A DNA stretch of 64,000 bases from Pyrus communis (lineage: Eukaryota; Streptophyta; Magnoliopsida; Rosales; Rosaceae). The position numbers and the translations under genes are program-made. Below, one piece after another: positions 32,774 to 44,515 of the stretch. The notes beneath the pieces are model-generated. The model was given only the letters and a program-made list of their open reading frames with translations. It had not been told where the DNA came from and ran no database searches. Where the stretch lies: the NCBI RefSeq assembly GCF_963583255.1, contig NC_084810.1:4123751-4187750 (forward strand). The letters are read 5' to 3'. Position 1 is the stretch's first letter; each line of letters begins with the position of its first letter.

Positions 32774-35578
32774 ATGGGGGGAATTATGGTGCTTTTGCTA
32801 TTAGTCATCATCCTACTTGTGAACCTTGGCCACGGGGATGCGAACATGACGATGCGTTGCAGAGAGAACGAAGGGGAAGCGCTCCTTGCTTTCAAAAAAG
32901 GCCTCATCATGGACGAGGACAACCAAGTAATATTCTCTTCGTGGGGAACAGAAGCCGCAAAACAAGACTGTTGCAGATGGAAAGGAGTCCCATGTGACAA
33001 CCAAACTGGCCATGTTGTTCAGCTTGATCTCGGAGACGATTTTTTGCAAGGTACGATGATCAGTCCTAAACTGATTGAGTTGAAGCATTTGAGGTATTTA
33101 GACCTTAAGGGAATTTTCTTCAACGGGAGCACAGTTCCAGATTTCATTGGTTCTCTAACCAACTTAACACACCTGGATCTTTCTTGGTGTTATTTTGGTG
33201 GAAAATTTCCAATTCAGGTTGGAAACCTTACCAACTTGCAATATCTTGATCTCAGTGCTAATCGCTTCTATAAGGTAGAAAATCTCAATTGGCTGACTCG
33301 TCTTTCTTCGTTGACATATTTGGACTTGAGTTTTGCCAATCTCAGGAATGCTTTTGATTGGCCGGAAGCAGTTAATAAACTCCCCACACTAACAAACTTG
33401 ACATTACTGGACTGTAGTCTTCCTTCTCCTCCAGTTCGTTCCACTCTTTCAAGCATAAATTCCTCTAAATCTCTTTCTAGCATCGCTCTTCCCATGAACC
33501 ATCTCTCAACTTCTTCAATATTTCTATGGATGTCCAACTACAATACCAGCCTTGTTGATCTTGATCTCTCTTTCGGCAACTTGACCGGTTCGATTCCTGA
33601 TGTGTTCGGAAACATGAGCTCTCTTGCACATGTTGATCTCTCTTTCAACTATCTTGAAGGAGCAGAGCCTCATTCTTTCACTAGGCTATGTAGTTTGCAA
33701 TCATTGATGCTTGACGGCAACAATTTGAGTGGACAGTTTTCCAAATTTGTTCAAATATTGCCTACATGTGCTCAAAACTCCTTGGAGCGTTTGAGGCTCT
33801 CAGAAAATCAACTTGCAGGATCATTACCTAATCTTACCAACTTTTTATCATTGAAAGAGTTGTATATTCGTTACAATCAATTAAGTGGAAGAATACCTGA
33901 AAGTATCGGGCAAATGTCAAAGCTCGAGTTTATTGACCTTGGTATGAATGCTTTGGAAGGGGAGATTGTAGATTCCCATTTCTCTCTCCTCTCCAAATTA
34001 AGGCGTTTAGATTTATCATCTAACTCACTAGTTTTAAACTTCCATTCTAATTGGTCTCCTCCTTTTCAACTGGACTATATAAGTTTGGGGTCATGCAAGA
34101 TGGGTCCGTATTTTCCGAAGTGGCTTCAATCTCAGAATGGGTACTCATACCTCAATATTTCTAATGCTGGAATTGTGGATATCCTTCCAAGTTGGTTTTG
34201 GGGTACGACTCATAACGTGACATTTATCAGTCTTTCCCATAATCAAATTGGAGAAATGTTAAAAACTTTGACAGTGGATTTTGCAAATTACCCTGAAGTG
34301 CATTTGAGTTCAAATGGAATTGAAGGTCCAATTCCCGCAACTCTGTCACAGGCGTCATATTTGGATCTCTCTAATAATAACTTTTCAGGGTCAATTTCTT
34401 TCTTGTGTGCAAGTGCAGCTATGGGCTTAACTTTTCTTAACATCTCAAACAACAATCTCTCTGGAGAACTTCCAGAATGCTTGACACATTTGGACAATCT
34501 AGTCATGCTTGATTTGAGTTACAATGCTCTTTCTGGAAAAATTCATATGACAATAGGCTCCTTATTTGGGATCGAAACATTGAAATTAAGAAGCAATGAG
34601 TTTGTGGGAGAGCTGCCTTTATCCTTGAAGAATTGCACAAGTTTAATGGTTCTTGATCTTGCAGATAACCAATTATCGGGATCAATACCCAAATGGTTGG
34701 GGGCTAGCCTTCAGAAATTGGTTATCCTAATGCTTTCCTCTAACCACTTCAATGGAAGTTTGCCCTCGCAACTATGTGATCTAATACATATTCAAATTCT
34801 GGACATCTCTGTGAACAGCATCTCTGGAGGCATACCGAATTGCCTAAAAAATTTTACTGCACTGGCTCAGAAAGGAAATGAAAATCTAACCGTCGAACAT
34901 TCTTATATGAGAAATACTGATCAACATTCATCCGAGGGGACTGATTATGATGATGATGCAATCTTCATATGGAAAGGAAGCATGCGAGTTTTCAGGAATA
35001 CTTTGGGGCTTGTGAGAAGCATTGATTTCTCAAGCAATAGATTGACTGGGGAGATTCCGAGCGAAATCAGTCATCTCGTTGGTTTGGTTTCTTTAAACCT
35101 TTCTAGAAACCAATTAACAGGTCAAATTACTCCAGACATTGGAAAATTGGAGTCGCTGGATTCACTTGATTTGTCAAGAAATCATATAGATGGAAGAATT
35201 CCAACAAGCCTTTCTCGGATATATCGTCTTGGTGTCTTGGACCTGTCACACAACAACTTGATTGGAAAGATTCCAACTGGCACCCAGCTCCAAAGTTTTG
35301 ATCCCTCTGTTTATGCTGGAAATCAGCTCTGTGGACCTCCACTTCAAAATCTGTGTGATGGTGTAGAAATAGTTCCAGATCAAGTCAGCAACGAAGAAGA
35401 TAAGGATGATCAGCTTATACGCTACGGATTTTACATCAGCATGGGGCTCGGATTTTTTGTTGGGTTCTGGGGAGTTTGTGGAAGTCTGATATTCATCAGG
35501 GAATGGAGGTACACATACTTCAAGTTCTTGAATTATGTGACGGTAATGTTGATCAAACGGAAATTAACGGATGCTTGA
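32774..35578 (+). CDS. Receptor-like protein with leucine-rich repeats (EIX2/HcrVf type)
   Basis: A single exon encodes 934 residues from ATG 32774. An N-terminal signal peptide (MVLLLLVIILLVNLGHG region) is followed by a cysteine-containing LRR cap with the EALLAFKKGL and DCCRWKGVPCDNQTGHV signatures. Roughly 25-30 extracellular leucine-rich repeats of the LxxLxxLDLSxNxLxGxIP plant type follow, rich in N-glycosylation sites. A short island (WKGSMRVFRNTLGLVRSIDFSSN) precedes the last repeats. Then come a capping segment (QLCGPPLQNLC), an acidic patch (NEEDKDD), one membrane span (GFYISMGLGFFVGFWGVCGSLIFI) and a tail of about 30 residues. There is no kinase domain, so it is a receptor-like protein that would signal with partner kinases such as SOBIR1. 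Relatives perceive fungal xylanase (EIX2) or give scab resistance in apple (HcrVf). The ligand here is unknown. The frame is intact. Confidence 0.93.
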   Translation: MGGIMVLLLLVIILLVNLGHGDANMTMRCRENEGEALLAFKKGLIMDEDNQVIFSSWGTEAAKQDCCRWKGVPCDNQTGHVVQLDLGDDFLQGTMISPKLIELKHLRYLDLKGIFFNGSTVPDFIGSLTNLTHLDLSWCYFGGKFPIQVGNLTNLQYLDLSANRFYKVENLNWLTRLSSLTYLDLSFANLRNAFDWPEAVNKLPTLTNLTLLDCSLPSPPVRSTLSSINSSKSLSSIALPMNHLSTSSIFLWMSNYNTSLVDLDLSFGNLTGSIPDVFGNMSSLAHVDLSFNYLEGAEPHSFTRLCSLQSLMLDGNNLSGQFSKFVQILPTCAQNSLERLRLSENQLAGSLPNLTNFLSLKELYIRYNQLSGRIPESIGQMSKLEFIDLGMNALEGEIVDSHFSLLSKLRRLDLSSNSLVLNFHSNWSPPFQLDYISLGSCKMGPYFPKWLQSQNGYSYLNISNAGIVDILPSWFWGTTHNVTFISLSHNQIGEMLKTLTVDFANYPEVHLSSNGIEGPIPATLSQASYLDLSNNNFSGSISFLCASAAMGLTFLNISNNNLSGELPECLTHLDNLVMLDLSYNALSGKIHMTIGSLFGIETLKLRSNEFVGELPLSLKNCTSLMVLDLADNQLSGSIPKWLGASLQKLVILMLSSNHFNGSLPSQLCDLIHIQILDISVNSISGGIPNCLKNFTALAQKGNENLTVEHSYMRNTDQHSSEGTDYDDDAIFIWKGSMRVFRNTLGLVRSIDFSSNRLTGEIPSEISHLVGLVSLNLSRNQLTGQITPDIGKLESLDSLDLSRNHIDGRIPTSLSRIYRLGVLDLSHNNLIGKIPTGTQLQSFDPSVYAGNQLCGPPLQNLCDGVEIVPDQVSNEEDKDDQLIRYGFYISMGLGFFVGFWGVCGSLIFIREWRYTYFKFLNYVTVMLIKRKLTDA

Positions 35579-37505
35579 TAGATAAGCTGTAATGTGTGGT
35601 ATGTACTTTCTCTCTCTGTCTCTCTCTCTCATCGATTCATCACAATTAATTTGGTTTTTATGATCAATTGTCTTCTTCTAACTTACCGGTGCTTGTTTAT
35701 TTTCATCTGTAGCTCCAGTCATCTTCTTCAGTCCAATTGCGTGGTTTCGGCATTTGCATAAGCTTTCAAGTATTGGATGCTGCTTAGATGAATTTGTTTT
35801 TTAACTTTATGTTCTCTCTAGTAAGTATGGCTGATGTCAGGTTCTCCTGCCGTATCACTTGCTCTGTTTTTTCCTTAACGAGGTTTGGTTTATGTCCCCC
35901 TCGACTGTCTTTCGCTTTTTATTTTAATAAGATTAAGAGGATGAACAGTGAGCTCTCTCACCTCATCATTTTGAATTATTTTTTAAAAATCTGCAGTAAA
36001 TCGTAATTCATATTTTGATTTGTTGTGTTTTCTAAACTAGTTAAGAATTCAAATATTAACTTAACAAGTAATTCAAGCCAATACCTTGCCTTTTGCAGCA
36101 CATAAATTTTTTAATCTCATTAGAAGATGGTTCCCAACTAGACCTAACAATTTCTTATATGATCCGTTAACACGACACGTAAACGAAACGAAAATAATGG
36201 ATTTCAGATCAACACGATAACTAATCGAGTTGTTTTCGAATCACACGATAAGAGCCCATTAATAATAGATCTTTAGCAAGTTTACATGAAAGTGATATGC
36301 AGGTAATCCGTTAAGAAAAATATTATTTTGATGATTTTAATTTTTTAAACTACTAAAAAACTTACTATAAAATAAAATAGTCATAGTGTATATGTATATA
36401 TTGTATATTAAATATGTATTATTGTATTACTATTCTATATAAATTTAAAATTTTAAGTTTTTTATTTATTTATTTATTTATTTTTTTGTAGTATACTATA
36501 GGTCAAGAGTGAGATTAAAAAATTATAACACACATTAAACATAAAAATATAAAGTAATTTAAAAAGACCAAACACATTAAAAAAATTATAATAATTAATT
36601 TACAAGTACGAAAAATGTGAAAAAAAAAAATGTAAACGCTCATGATCGCATCATTAACACTTTGAGTATGGATGCATCATTGTTTGAATTTTCAAAACCA
36701 TACAAACCATCATGAATAGTTTTTTTAAGGGAGTTCAAAATAAATAAAATTCATAATCATTAATGTACAAGTCTGAAAAATATGAAAGCATATAAAAACA
36801 TGCAAAGTTCCTCAACCTTCAAACACAACTCTTTTCATTTTGCATATCTTTAAACATTTGGTATTTTGTAGTAATGTACTACTGTATTTTCATTAGGCTC
36901 TTATTTTGGATTATGTAATACTTGAAAGACAAATGTTTTTTTTTATGTTTTGAAGTAATATTTATGTTTTTTTTTTTTATGTTTTGAAGTAATATTTATG
37001 TTTCGACAAAAAAAAAGGTAATATTTATGTGACAATGATGTATGCATATACTAATTTTTTTTCATTTTATTTTATTTTTTTGTCAAAGTATGCATATACT
37101 AATTTAGTATTGTGTTTTTCATTTTTTTTTTTTTGGTTAAATTATGTTTTTCATTTTCATTATTTATTGATTTAAAATATATTTACATAACGGGTAACGT
37201 GTCGAATCATATTACCTGATAATATTAATAGGTTGATTTCGGATCAGATTATATTATCCGTTTACTTTAAGAGGTGTTACACGACACGACCCGTTAAGGT
37301 ATTGGGAAAGTTACGAAAATGAGACAAATACGGAAAACCCGACACGAATGCCAGATCTATTCCGAACTTAATTTCGAGGAATAGGAAATCATCCACATCC
37401 CCTTTCCCATTTTGTATTTGTGTTTACTAATATGTAGCTCTGATTTGTAACTTGTAAACCTACTTCTCTTTTGTACCGTATTTGAGACGAAAGGACTACG
37501 TACCC
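35579..37505. other. 3' UTR and AT-rich spacer with a possible inverted-repeat element
   Basis: 3' UTR sequence follows the stop, including a CT repeat at 35609-35630. The words CCGTTAACACGACACG (about 36164) and, inverted, ACACGACACGACCCGTTAA (about 37272) bracket roughly 1.1 kb of very AT-rich DNA. This suggests a decayed inverted-repeat transposon with no coding capacity; ends and target site are not resolved. Confidence 0.4.
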
Positions 37506-37510
37506 AAAAG

Positions 37511-37636
37511 AAATTCGTCATCCTATAAAATAGACATGATTGTGACGCTAATGGTACAAATACAAGTCCTCCGAAATTCGTCATCCTATAAAATAGACAT
37601 GATTGTGACGCTAATGGTACAAATACAAGTCCTCCT
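37511..37636. repeat. Perfect 63-bp tandem duplication
   Basis: The 63 bases from 37511 are repeated without a difference from 37574. Because 63 is divisible by three, an open frame passes through both units. The lack of differences points to a recent event, or an assembly artefact. Confidence 0.9.
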
Positions 37637-39440
37637 TATGCCGGTACTGACTGAAAACGGGATTGATATACATTTTTGCAGATATTTTTGCTCCTCATCT
37701 TTTTCTCTCCAAAATTTGCAACGGCATTTTCTTGTCTATATAAAGTTGATGCAAGTTTGTATTTTGAGATGTAGACAACTTCCATGTGCATGCTTTGGTT
37801 GTGCTATAGCTTCGACATTGAGTACTCTATGGAACTAGTGTCACAAAATTTGGATGACCAAAACAAAATATATTCTCCTGATTACTTGGTGACCAAAAAA
37901 ATGTATGGTCACCCATCGTTAAACTTGATATAAATTGTGGAAAAAAAAAATGAATGTGCTTTTAGGTTTTATCACAAATCACAAATCACCCACGGTAACA
38001 AAAACAAATTTTAGGTTTTTGTTGGTTACTAAAGACATGTCCCCATGTCCTGTCGTTGATTATTTTTTTCTCATATCAGCCTTTGGATCACCATCAACGG
38101 TGGGATTTAACTTCCTATTTCTCAGACGTCTAGGTCTAGCAAAAGATCTGGACGCTATATCGTCGTCCTTTTTCTTGTTTTGCATTGTAGGAGTATCGAA
38201 TATGTGGCTCTGACTTGGTCACCTGTATATGTGGGCATCTCAAACACGTTACTAGGGGAGAAACATTTAGTAGGATGGAAGTTGTGGCACCTGGTCTTAA
38301 ATTTAATATTATTTTATTCTTTAGCATTAGGAAATTATGAAAATGTCCTGACGAGTGGAAATCCTATGTAGACATTCAAGTCCTTATCACTTCTTATCAC
38401 TTTGGACATCCTTCTAGGTTGTACGTGTCTTTACAAACATGTGAGAGCGATGAGGCATAAATCAAACAATTTATTCGCATTTCCTAATGAGGGGCAGAAT
38501 CACGTTTCCTAATGAGGGGCAGCATGGTAATTTTGCATTCTCGGGAATCCATTTCTTGTTTATCGAGACAACAGTAAGTTGTTAGTATTGCAGGCTGCAG
38601 ACTGTAATACCGATGGCTTATTCGTTGGGCTCATTAAGCAAGTGGGCAAGTAGGACCGTTTACGTTAGTATCTTATTAATTAGGTTTTGTACCTAATTAA
38701 TTATTATTTGGGCTTCACCCAAAGACACACACATATTATCGTAGTACTCAACGATGCGAATTCGTAGGTGTAAACGGAATCGATTTTAGAGTTATAATGA
38801 AGATTTTACAAAGCACATAACACTGAGGGAAATTTAGTAATTTCACATCGCAGTAGATATTTTCCATTTTTTTTTAATCTTTTATGGCTTTGGGCTATGT
38901 GCCAAGTATGGCCCACATGCCACTCCATCTCTCCGTTTTGTCTCTCCCGTGTCTCTCAATTTCTCAAGCTCCCTCTCCCTTGCTGCCACCTTACTCATTT
39001 CTCCCTCATTTCACTTTTTCACCCATCTCTCTTAAACTCTACCTCTCAAACTACTTCCTACCTCTGCACACGCAGAGAGGTCGAATGGCCACACAACAAT
39101 CCATCATCACTTGCCCATGCCGGCGAGCCATACCACTAGACGACGAACTCAACGAGCGTTACTACCCTTGTAACTCAGAAACCAGAAACATGAACGGGAA
39201 ACCCTCAAACCTTTGAGCTCTGTCAAGGAGGAAGAACTCTGGCGAGGCTTCCACTTCTCCGACCAAGGGCAGGCCTCGGGAACTCAGCTTTCTTACCTTT
39301 TCATTGTATGTGAAGGATCTTAAGGTTTTAAACTTGTTTTGTAAGGTTTGGAGACATAAATGACATAGAGGAAGAAATTCCCCAGTTTTCTGGCAACAAA
39401 AACCGTGGCCGTCAAGCCATTTCCCAGCCAACGCCAATCA
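37637..39440. other. Spacer, no gene recognised
   Basis: A frame at 38884-39216 is open but has no recognisable domain. A short direct repeat (TTTCCTAATGAGGGGCAG) occurs at about 38480 and 38505. The segment 39170-39460 abuts the truncated copia element directly. Confidence 0.35.
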
Positions 39441-39449
39441 TCTCTCGGC

Positions 39450-40615
39450 CTGAATATGGTACTAATTTGAACAAGGAGGATGGAGTTTACAGACTCAAGA
39501 AGACATTATATGGTCTTAAGCAAGCTCCAAGAGCTTGGTATGAAGAAATAAACTCTTATTTCACTAAGGCTGGTTTTCAAAGAAGTCTTAGTGAAGCAAC
39601 ATTATATGTGAAGATTGCTAAAAGTGGAATACTCATTGTTTCACTATATATGGATGATATCATCTACACTGAGAGTTCACAAGAATTGATGATGGAGTTC
39701 AAAACTAAGATGATGAGACGGTATGAAATGACTGATCTTGGGTTGTTACATCATTTATTGGGTTTAGGTGTGATACAAACTGACACTTGCATTTTCTTGC
39801 ACCAGAAGAAATCTACAAAGACATTACTGGATAAATTCGACCTCAAGGATTGCAAATCAGTTGCTACTCCTCTTGCAGTAAATGAAAAGCTATCTAAGAC
39901 AGATGGAAGTGAACAAGTTGATGAAAGCTTATATAGGCAGATAGTTGGAAGTTTGCTATATTTGACTGCTACAAAGCCGAACATCATGTTTGCAGCAAGT
40001 TTGTTAGCTAGATTTATGCATGGTCCTACCATAAAACATATGGGAACTACCAAGAGAGTACTTAGGTACATTCAAGACACACTTGATTATGGTATAGCAT
40101 ATGAGAAAGGGAAAGAAGCAATGCTCATTGGCTATTGTGATAGTGATTGGTCAGGGAGTGATGATGACATGAAAAGCATGTCTGGATATGCATTTAACCT
40201 TGGATCAGGTGTATTTTCTTGGGCATCAGTCAAGCAAAGCAGTGTTGCACTATCCACTGCAGAGGCTAAATATGTAAGTGTAGCAAAAGCCACTGCACAA
40301 GCAATCTGGCTAAGATTTGTTCTCTTAGATTTTGGTGAAGAACAAGTTAATGCTACACCAATTCTATGCGATAATACCTCAGCTACAGCCATAACCAAGA
40401 ATCATGTGCACCATTATAAGACAAGGCATATAAACAAGAGATTTCATTTCATCCAAGATGCTTTGTAAGATGGAGAGATCAATTTATTATACTGCAAAAC
40501 TGAAGAGCAAACTGTAGATATTTTTACCAAGGCATTGGCCAGGGACCGGTTTGAATACCTAAGAAGAAAGCTTGGAGTAATATCAGCTAAACACTTAGAA
40601 GGGAGTGTTGAAATA
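39450..40615 (+). pseudogene. Ty1/copia polyprotein fragment: reverse transcriptase to RNase H
   Basis: The open frame enters within the reverse transcriptase (VYRLKKTLYGLKQAPRAWYEEI), shows the catalytic YMDD box (SLYMDDIIYTES), the connection segment ending LLARFMHGPT, then RNase H with CDSDWSGSDDD, ALSTAEAKY and a TRHI segment. A TAA stop at about 40466 interrupts a frame that otherwise continues through [20 protein letters not shown] to about 40615. Gag, protease, integrase and most of the reverse transcriptase are missing, so it is a 5'-truncated, dead element, though one stop aside the remainder is well kept. The 3' LTR follows directly. Confidence 0.9.
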
Positions 40616-40985
40616 TAAGTGTTTTAGCTTAATAAACTTGTATTTAGTTTCAGTTTACAGGTTTAAATGTGAGCCATTGGATTACATTCCAATTGGACAG
40701 CTAAGATGTAATCTTAGAGTTAGTGACTTGTGTTGACACATGTAACTATCTTATAGGGTAGATTGCACGAATGGTTGGATTTGAGTTTTGTATCATAGAG
40801 AGAGAATCTCTCTCTCTAACGGTAATATACCTCTCGCGCTTTTTGTGTGAGGTGTGAATGAATGAAAGCAACTTTCTGTGAGAACCTTCTCTCTACAACT
40901 CTCTAAGATTTATTTTCAGAAATCTTCATCACCATTTTTCAATTCATTCCTTACCACAAAGATCATAGTCTATGAGATTCTAACA
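40606..40985 (+). repeat. 3' LTR of the copia fragment
   Basis: It starts TGTTGAAATATAAG after the GGGAG purine tract and ends GATTCTAACA. The TG...CA ends, the position right after the polymerase frame, and the 380-bp length fit a copia LTR. The 5' LTR is absent, so no target duplication can be tested. Confidence 0.75.
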
Positions 40986-41035
40986 ACCTGCAATTACAAA
41001 ACAACTCCAAATTTATCATTATACTGAAGTGAGAA

Positions 41036-41649
41036 ACACAATTATTTTTCTTAGGAATGTCAGTAATACAAGATAGAGAATGCACAAAGTAAAGTAGAAA
41101 ATGGACACCAAGAATTTATGTGGTTCGAAATTTATGCCTACGTCCACGGAACAACGATCAATCTTCACTATATGAAAATAATGAGTACAACAAGAGTAGT
41201 CTTACCAAGCCAAAGACAAGACTTGATGGGTACAAGAAAGTATAACACACACTTTCTATCACTCTGAACTTCACTCACACAATGTGTAGTGGAACACTCT
41301 CACTCTCACTCTTGGAGTGAAACTCTAGCTTTGGACTTGATCCTTTTCTACTCACTTCTTTCTTGATTGGTTACGTCACTACAACATCACACCCATATTT
41401 ATAGGTGAGGGTTTGGCATTCTACTAGTTTCTAATTCTTTCCATAAACTAGAACTAGTTTCTAGTTTCTAGTATATTCTACAAACTAGAACTAGTTTCTA
41501 GTTTCTATTATATTTTACAAACCTCTAGCTTAGATAAATCTAGATTAGCCATCCTACTTTGCATGCTAGAATTTTCTAGCATCCATCCTTTATAATGGGT
41601 TGGACCTTTAATGTCCTTCATCGTGAGCTGGACCGATGGTATACCAACA
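41036..41649 (-). repeat. Probable solo LTR, minus strand
   Basis: In reverse complement it starts TGTTGGTATACC at 41649, has a TATA-like box near 41393-41402, and a GCATAAATTTCGAACCACATA region common near LTR 3' ends. A tandem TAGTTTCTAG repeat lies around 41430-41510. The left boundary is approximate and I found no target duplication. Confidence 0.45.
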
Positions 41650-42579
41650 AGTTTCCCATTCCCAGTTCACAAAAGCTATTAAGAATTGTGATCTATTAAA
41701 CTCATGCACAAATAAACTACTAAGTAGAAAGTTCAAGGGTTGAAACAAAGATGGTAAAAACGGGAGTTTTATTTAATTTAACTCACGAACAATTGGAGAT
41801 CATGGTTATTCCAGTTTGTTTGTTTGAATCATAATTTGTTCTCTCTTGTTAGTTTTTCAAAACTTATAGGGTCTCTGAACAGCGAACAACCATTTGGTCA
41901 AGTAACTCCATTCTGCTAGAGGAGGTCCGAGTGAAAACCAAGTGAAAATCTTATTAACGACAGTGTTGAATAAAAAATAATAAAAAATGAGCTCCGAGGA
42001 GAAAAATACATGAAACTTTTCAAACATTGAGCATCCTTTCCTCTTCATGTCTTTTGATGTACAAATATCAAAATAAACTGTTGATCGTACGATAGACACC
42101 AAATGGATTAACATCCTCTCGTTACTATATGTTATCTATTTCTGAATCCTCAGTAGTAAATGTGGAAACTTTACTGTAAGAACTTCGTGTCATGTTTGAC
42201 AAATGTAGACAGCATAGGACGAAAAATACGTAAACTGTATACAGTTTACGGTGGACATATATACCAGTTAAGCTAAAGCCCTTTGTCTTTGTTATCAGTG
42301 ACAACCGACTTCCGAATATCGCACTTGCCAAGGACAACGCAGGAACTCCAGATCAATGTGAGGATTAAGCTAAAGCCTTCTGTTTACAGTGGACATATTT
42401 ACTAATTGTGTGTATCTTGTAAACGTTTTTTATATTTTGCCATGTTCTTCGTTAATTTGGATATCTTTTGTTAATTATTTTTATATTCGTTTATTGAAAA
42501 TGAGAGTGTGATTGATTATTATTTTTATTTATTTTGAGCGTGAGATTGATTATAAACATACATACCATTTTGTTTTGTC

Positions 42580-42603
42580 TAATATATATATATATATATA
42601 TAT
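42580..42603. repeat. (TA)n microsatellite
   Basis: About ten TA units within intron 1 of the NCL pseudogene. A 25-base A run follows at about 42746-42770. Confidence 0.9.
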
Positions 42604-42986
42604 TGATATGCTACAAAATGTATAATAATTGTACATAAAATATTTACCAAATATTATTGAATTGCATATACATAAGCACAAGGATTGATGTACAAATATT
42701 CGAAACTTAGAAATTTCAAATTATGATGATGATCTGAAAATTTCAAAAAAAAAAAAAAAAAAAAAAAAAAGCGCAACCGAAAATCCAAAATTTTCAACCT
42801 GAAAGATAAGTTTAGTTTCAAAATGTTTTAAATAATTAAAAAAAAAAATCTTATTTCTTACGGTATCTGTTTGGAAATCACCCCACTGTTGCCATACAAC
42901 AACAAAATAAAATCTTATCTTACTAAAATAAATCAATTATATAAATAATAAAACGCCACTCAATTTTGTGCCAATATTTTCGTTAG

Positions 42987-43210
42987 TGGATGAGGATCCC
43001 ATCCGGATCCAAATGGTGAGGATCATAGAGATTTTTACATCCTAGCCGTTCATAGTATTTTATATAGTTAGTTTTCGTCAGATGCTATTTGGGTTTAATT
43101 TTAAATAATCAAAATTCAAATAATTTCTGATCGCACGATATACAATAAATGATTAAGATATAAAGATCTATAGAATCCCACTATTTGAATCCGGATGGGA
43201 TCCTCATCCT
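42987..43210. mobile_element. MITE with long terminal inverted repeats
   Basis: The left end GGATGAGGATCCCATCCGGAT is mirrored by ATCCGGATGGGATCCTCATCC at the right. The 7-bp word TCGTTAG lies on both sides (42980-42986 and 43211-43217) as a likely target duplication. It is non-coding and inside intron 1 of the NCL pseudogene. Confidence 0.75.
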
Positions 43211-44515
43211 TCGTTAGCTACCCTGCCGTTGCCACAATTTAATAAAAAAGATAGAAAAGATAAAGACAGACATAGAGACAGAAGGATCTGTTTCCCTAAT
43301 TAAATCATGGGCCACATGGTTTGTTCAGAAAAGTAACAAGTACCAATTTTCATGCTTCTTCACCGTTAAATGTTATCCTCGGCTTTTCTCTCACTTTTTT
43401 TTACCAGACTTTCCCGCCCAAAACCAAACAGAGAATGCATGAGAGAGAAATCAGAGATATTCACCGAGAATGAGAATGGGGTCGGGAAGCGAGCCAAGGA
43501 GGGGAAGAAACGACCCTCCGACGATACCGGAGCCGAGAATCACGAGCAAGAGCTCGCTTCCATTCGGCAGGTACGTTGCTGCCAAGTACATCAAGCACCC
43601 GTACACCAAAATCAGGAACAGGTTCCCTAGCACGCTGTGGGTGCACGGTAAGAACCCGTAAGTCTCCTCACACGATGACTCCGCCTCTGCCGCCGCCAAG
43701 ATGGGCCGGCTGAGGGTGAGGTAGGCGGACCGGTGGTGTACCCCATTGTGCGGTAAGGTTTAAGGACCGGAGATGTTGCGGGCCACGGGCTGCTCCTCCG
43801 CAGAGGATTAGAAAGAGGATGAGACAGTGAAGTAGTGTTAGACATGGTTTTTTCAAGTGGGCGTTTACATCTTTTGGCTCTTCAGATGTCAACAAAATTT
43901 GTGCCCGCTTTATCCAAAGAAATTGTCGGCGTATGACATTCCAAACTTGTAATTGATCCTCAAATAAGAGAGATTTTTCAGTGTGACCGTCACACGAGGT
44001 GGTACATCACATGTTCCTATATAAATAGTGCGTTATGTGTGTTAAAAGGTTAATAACTTACAAATTAAAAGTTTCCATCACTTACATAAAAACACGTGGT
44101 GTATCATCCGTGTTCTCATCACAATTAAAAATTTCTCCTCAAATAGCCTGCACTTCTAGTTTAGCTTCCGACACTTCAGCTTGAGTATTTTAGTGTCGGA
44201 AGATAAACTGGGAGCTATAAAACCGCTAACCGTAATCTAAGAAAAATGTTTAGGTCAATCACAATAACAAATTTCAGAAGATATAAATCTAGATGCTAAA
44301 ACTGCAATAATATATTAGGGTTTTGCTTACACACAGAAAATTGGCTCAAAATACAAGTGCCTGAACAAATCCCAAGTTTCTAATGAAAAAGTAACAGGCG
44401 TACTCACTAGAACATTATCAGAAATCATACAAACCATAAGAAAATTGAAAAGCGAAAACATTTCAATTCATACACGAGTAAGAGTACTCAAATGAATTCG
44501 TATGACCTCATGCGT

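Larger units (their letters stand above)
41790..43895 (-). pseudogene. Truncated NCL-family pseudogene (exons 1-2 only)
   Basis: On the minus strand, 43699-43465 encodes a good match to exon 1 of the neighbouring NCL gene (TYGFLPCTHSVLGNLFLILVYGCLMYLAATYLPNGSELLL..LLGSLPDPILILG) with a preserved donor site near 43465. Upstream, the signal-peptide part is in a different frame. A remnant of exon 2 lies at 42265-42360 (SSCVVLGKCDI, then a stop inside the KDKG region) with its donor at 42264. Sequence 41790-42260 matches intron 2 of the complete gene. Nothing of exons 3-7 is present. A MITE sits in its intron 1. It is a partial tandem duplicate 3' of the functional gene. Confidence 0.8.

Noticed and set aside
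38884..39216. 110-codon open frame
   Set aside because: Pyrimidine-rich leader-like composition, no domain, no splice context. It may be UTR of a lost gene but cannot be supported as coding.
43370..43661. Plus-strand frames opposite the NCL pseudogene
   Set aside because: The exon 1 similarity is on the minus strand; the plus frames are shadows.
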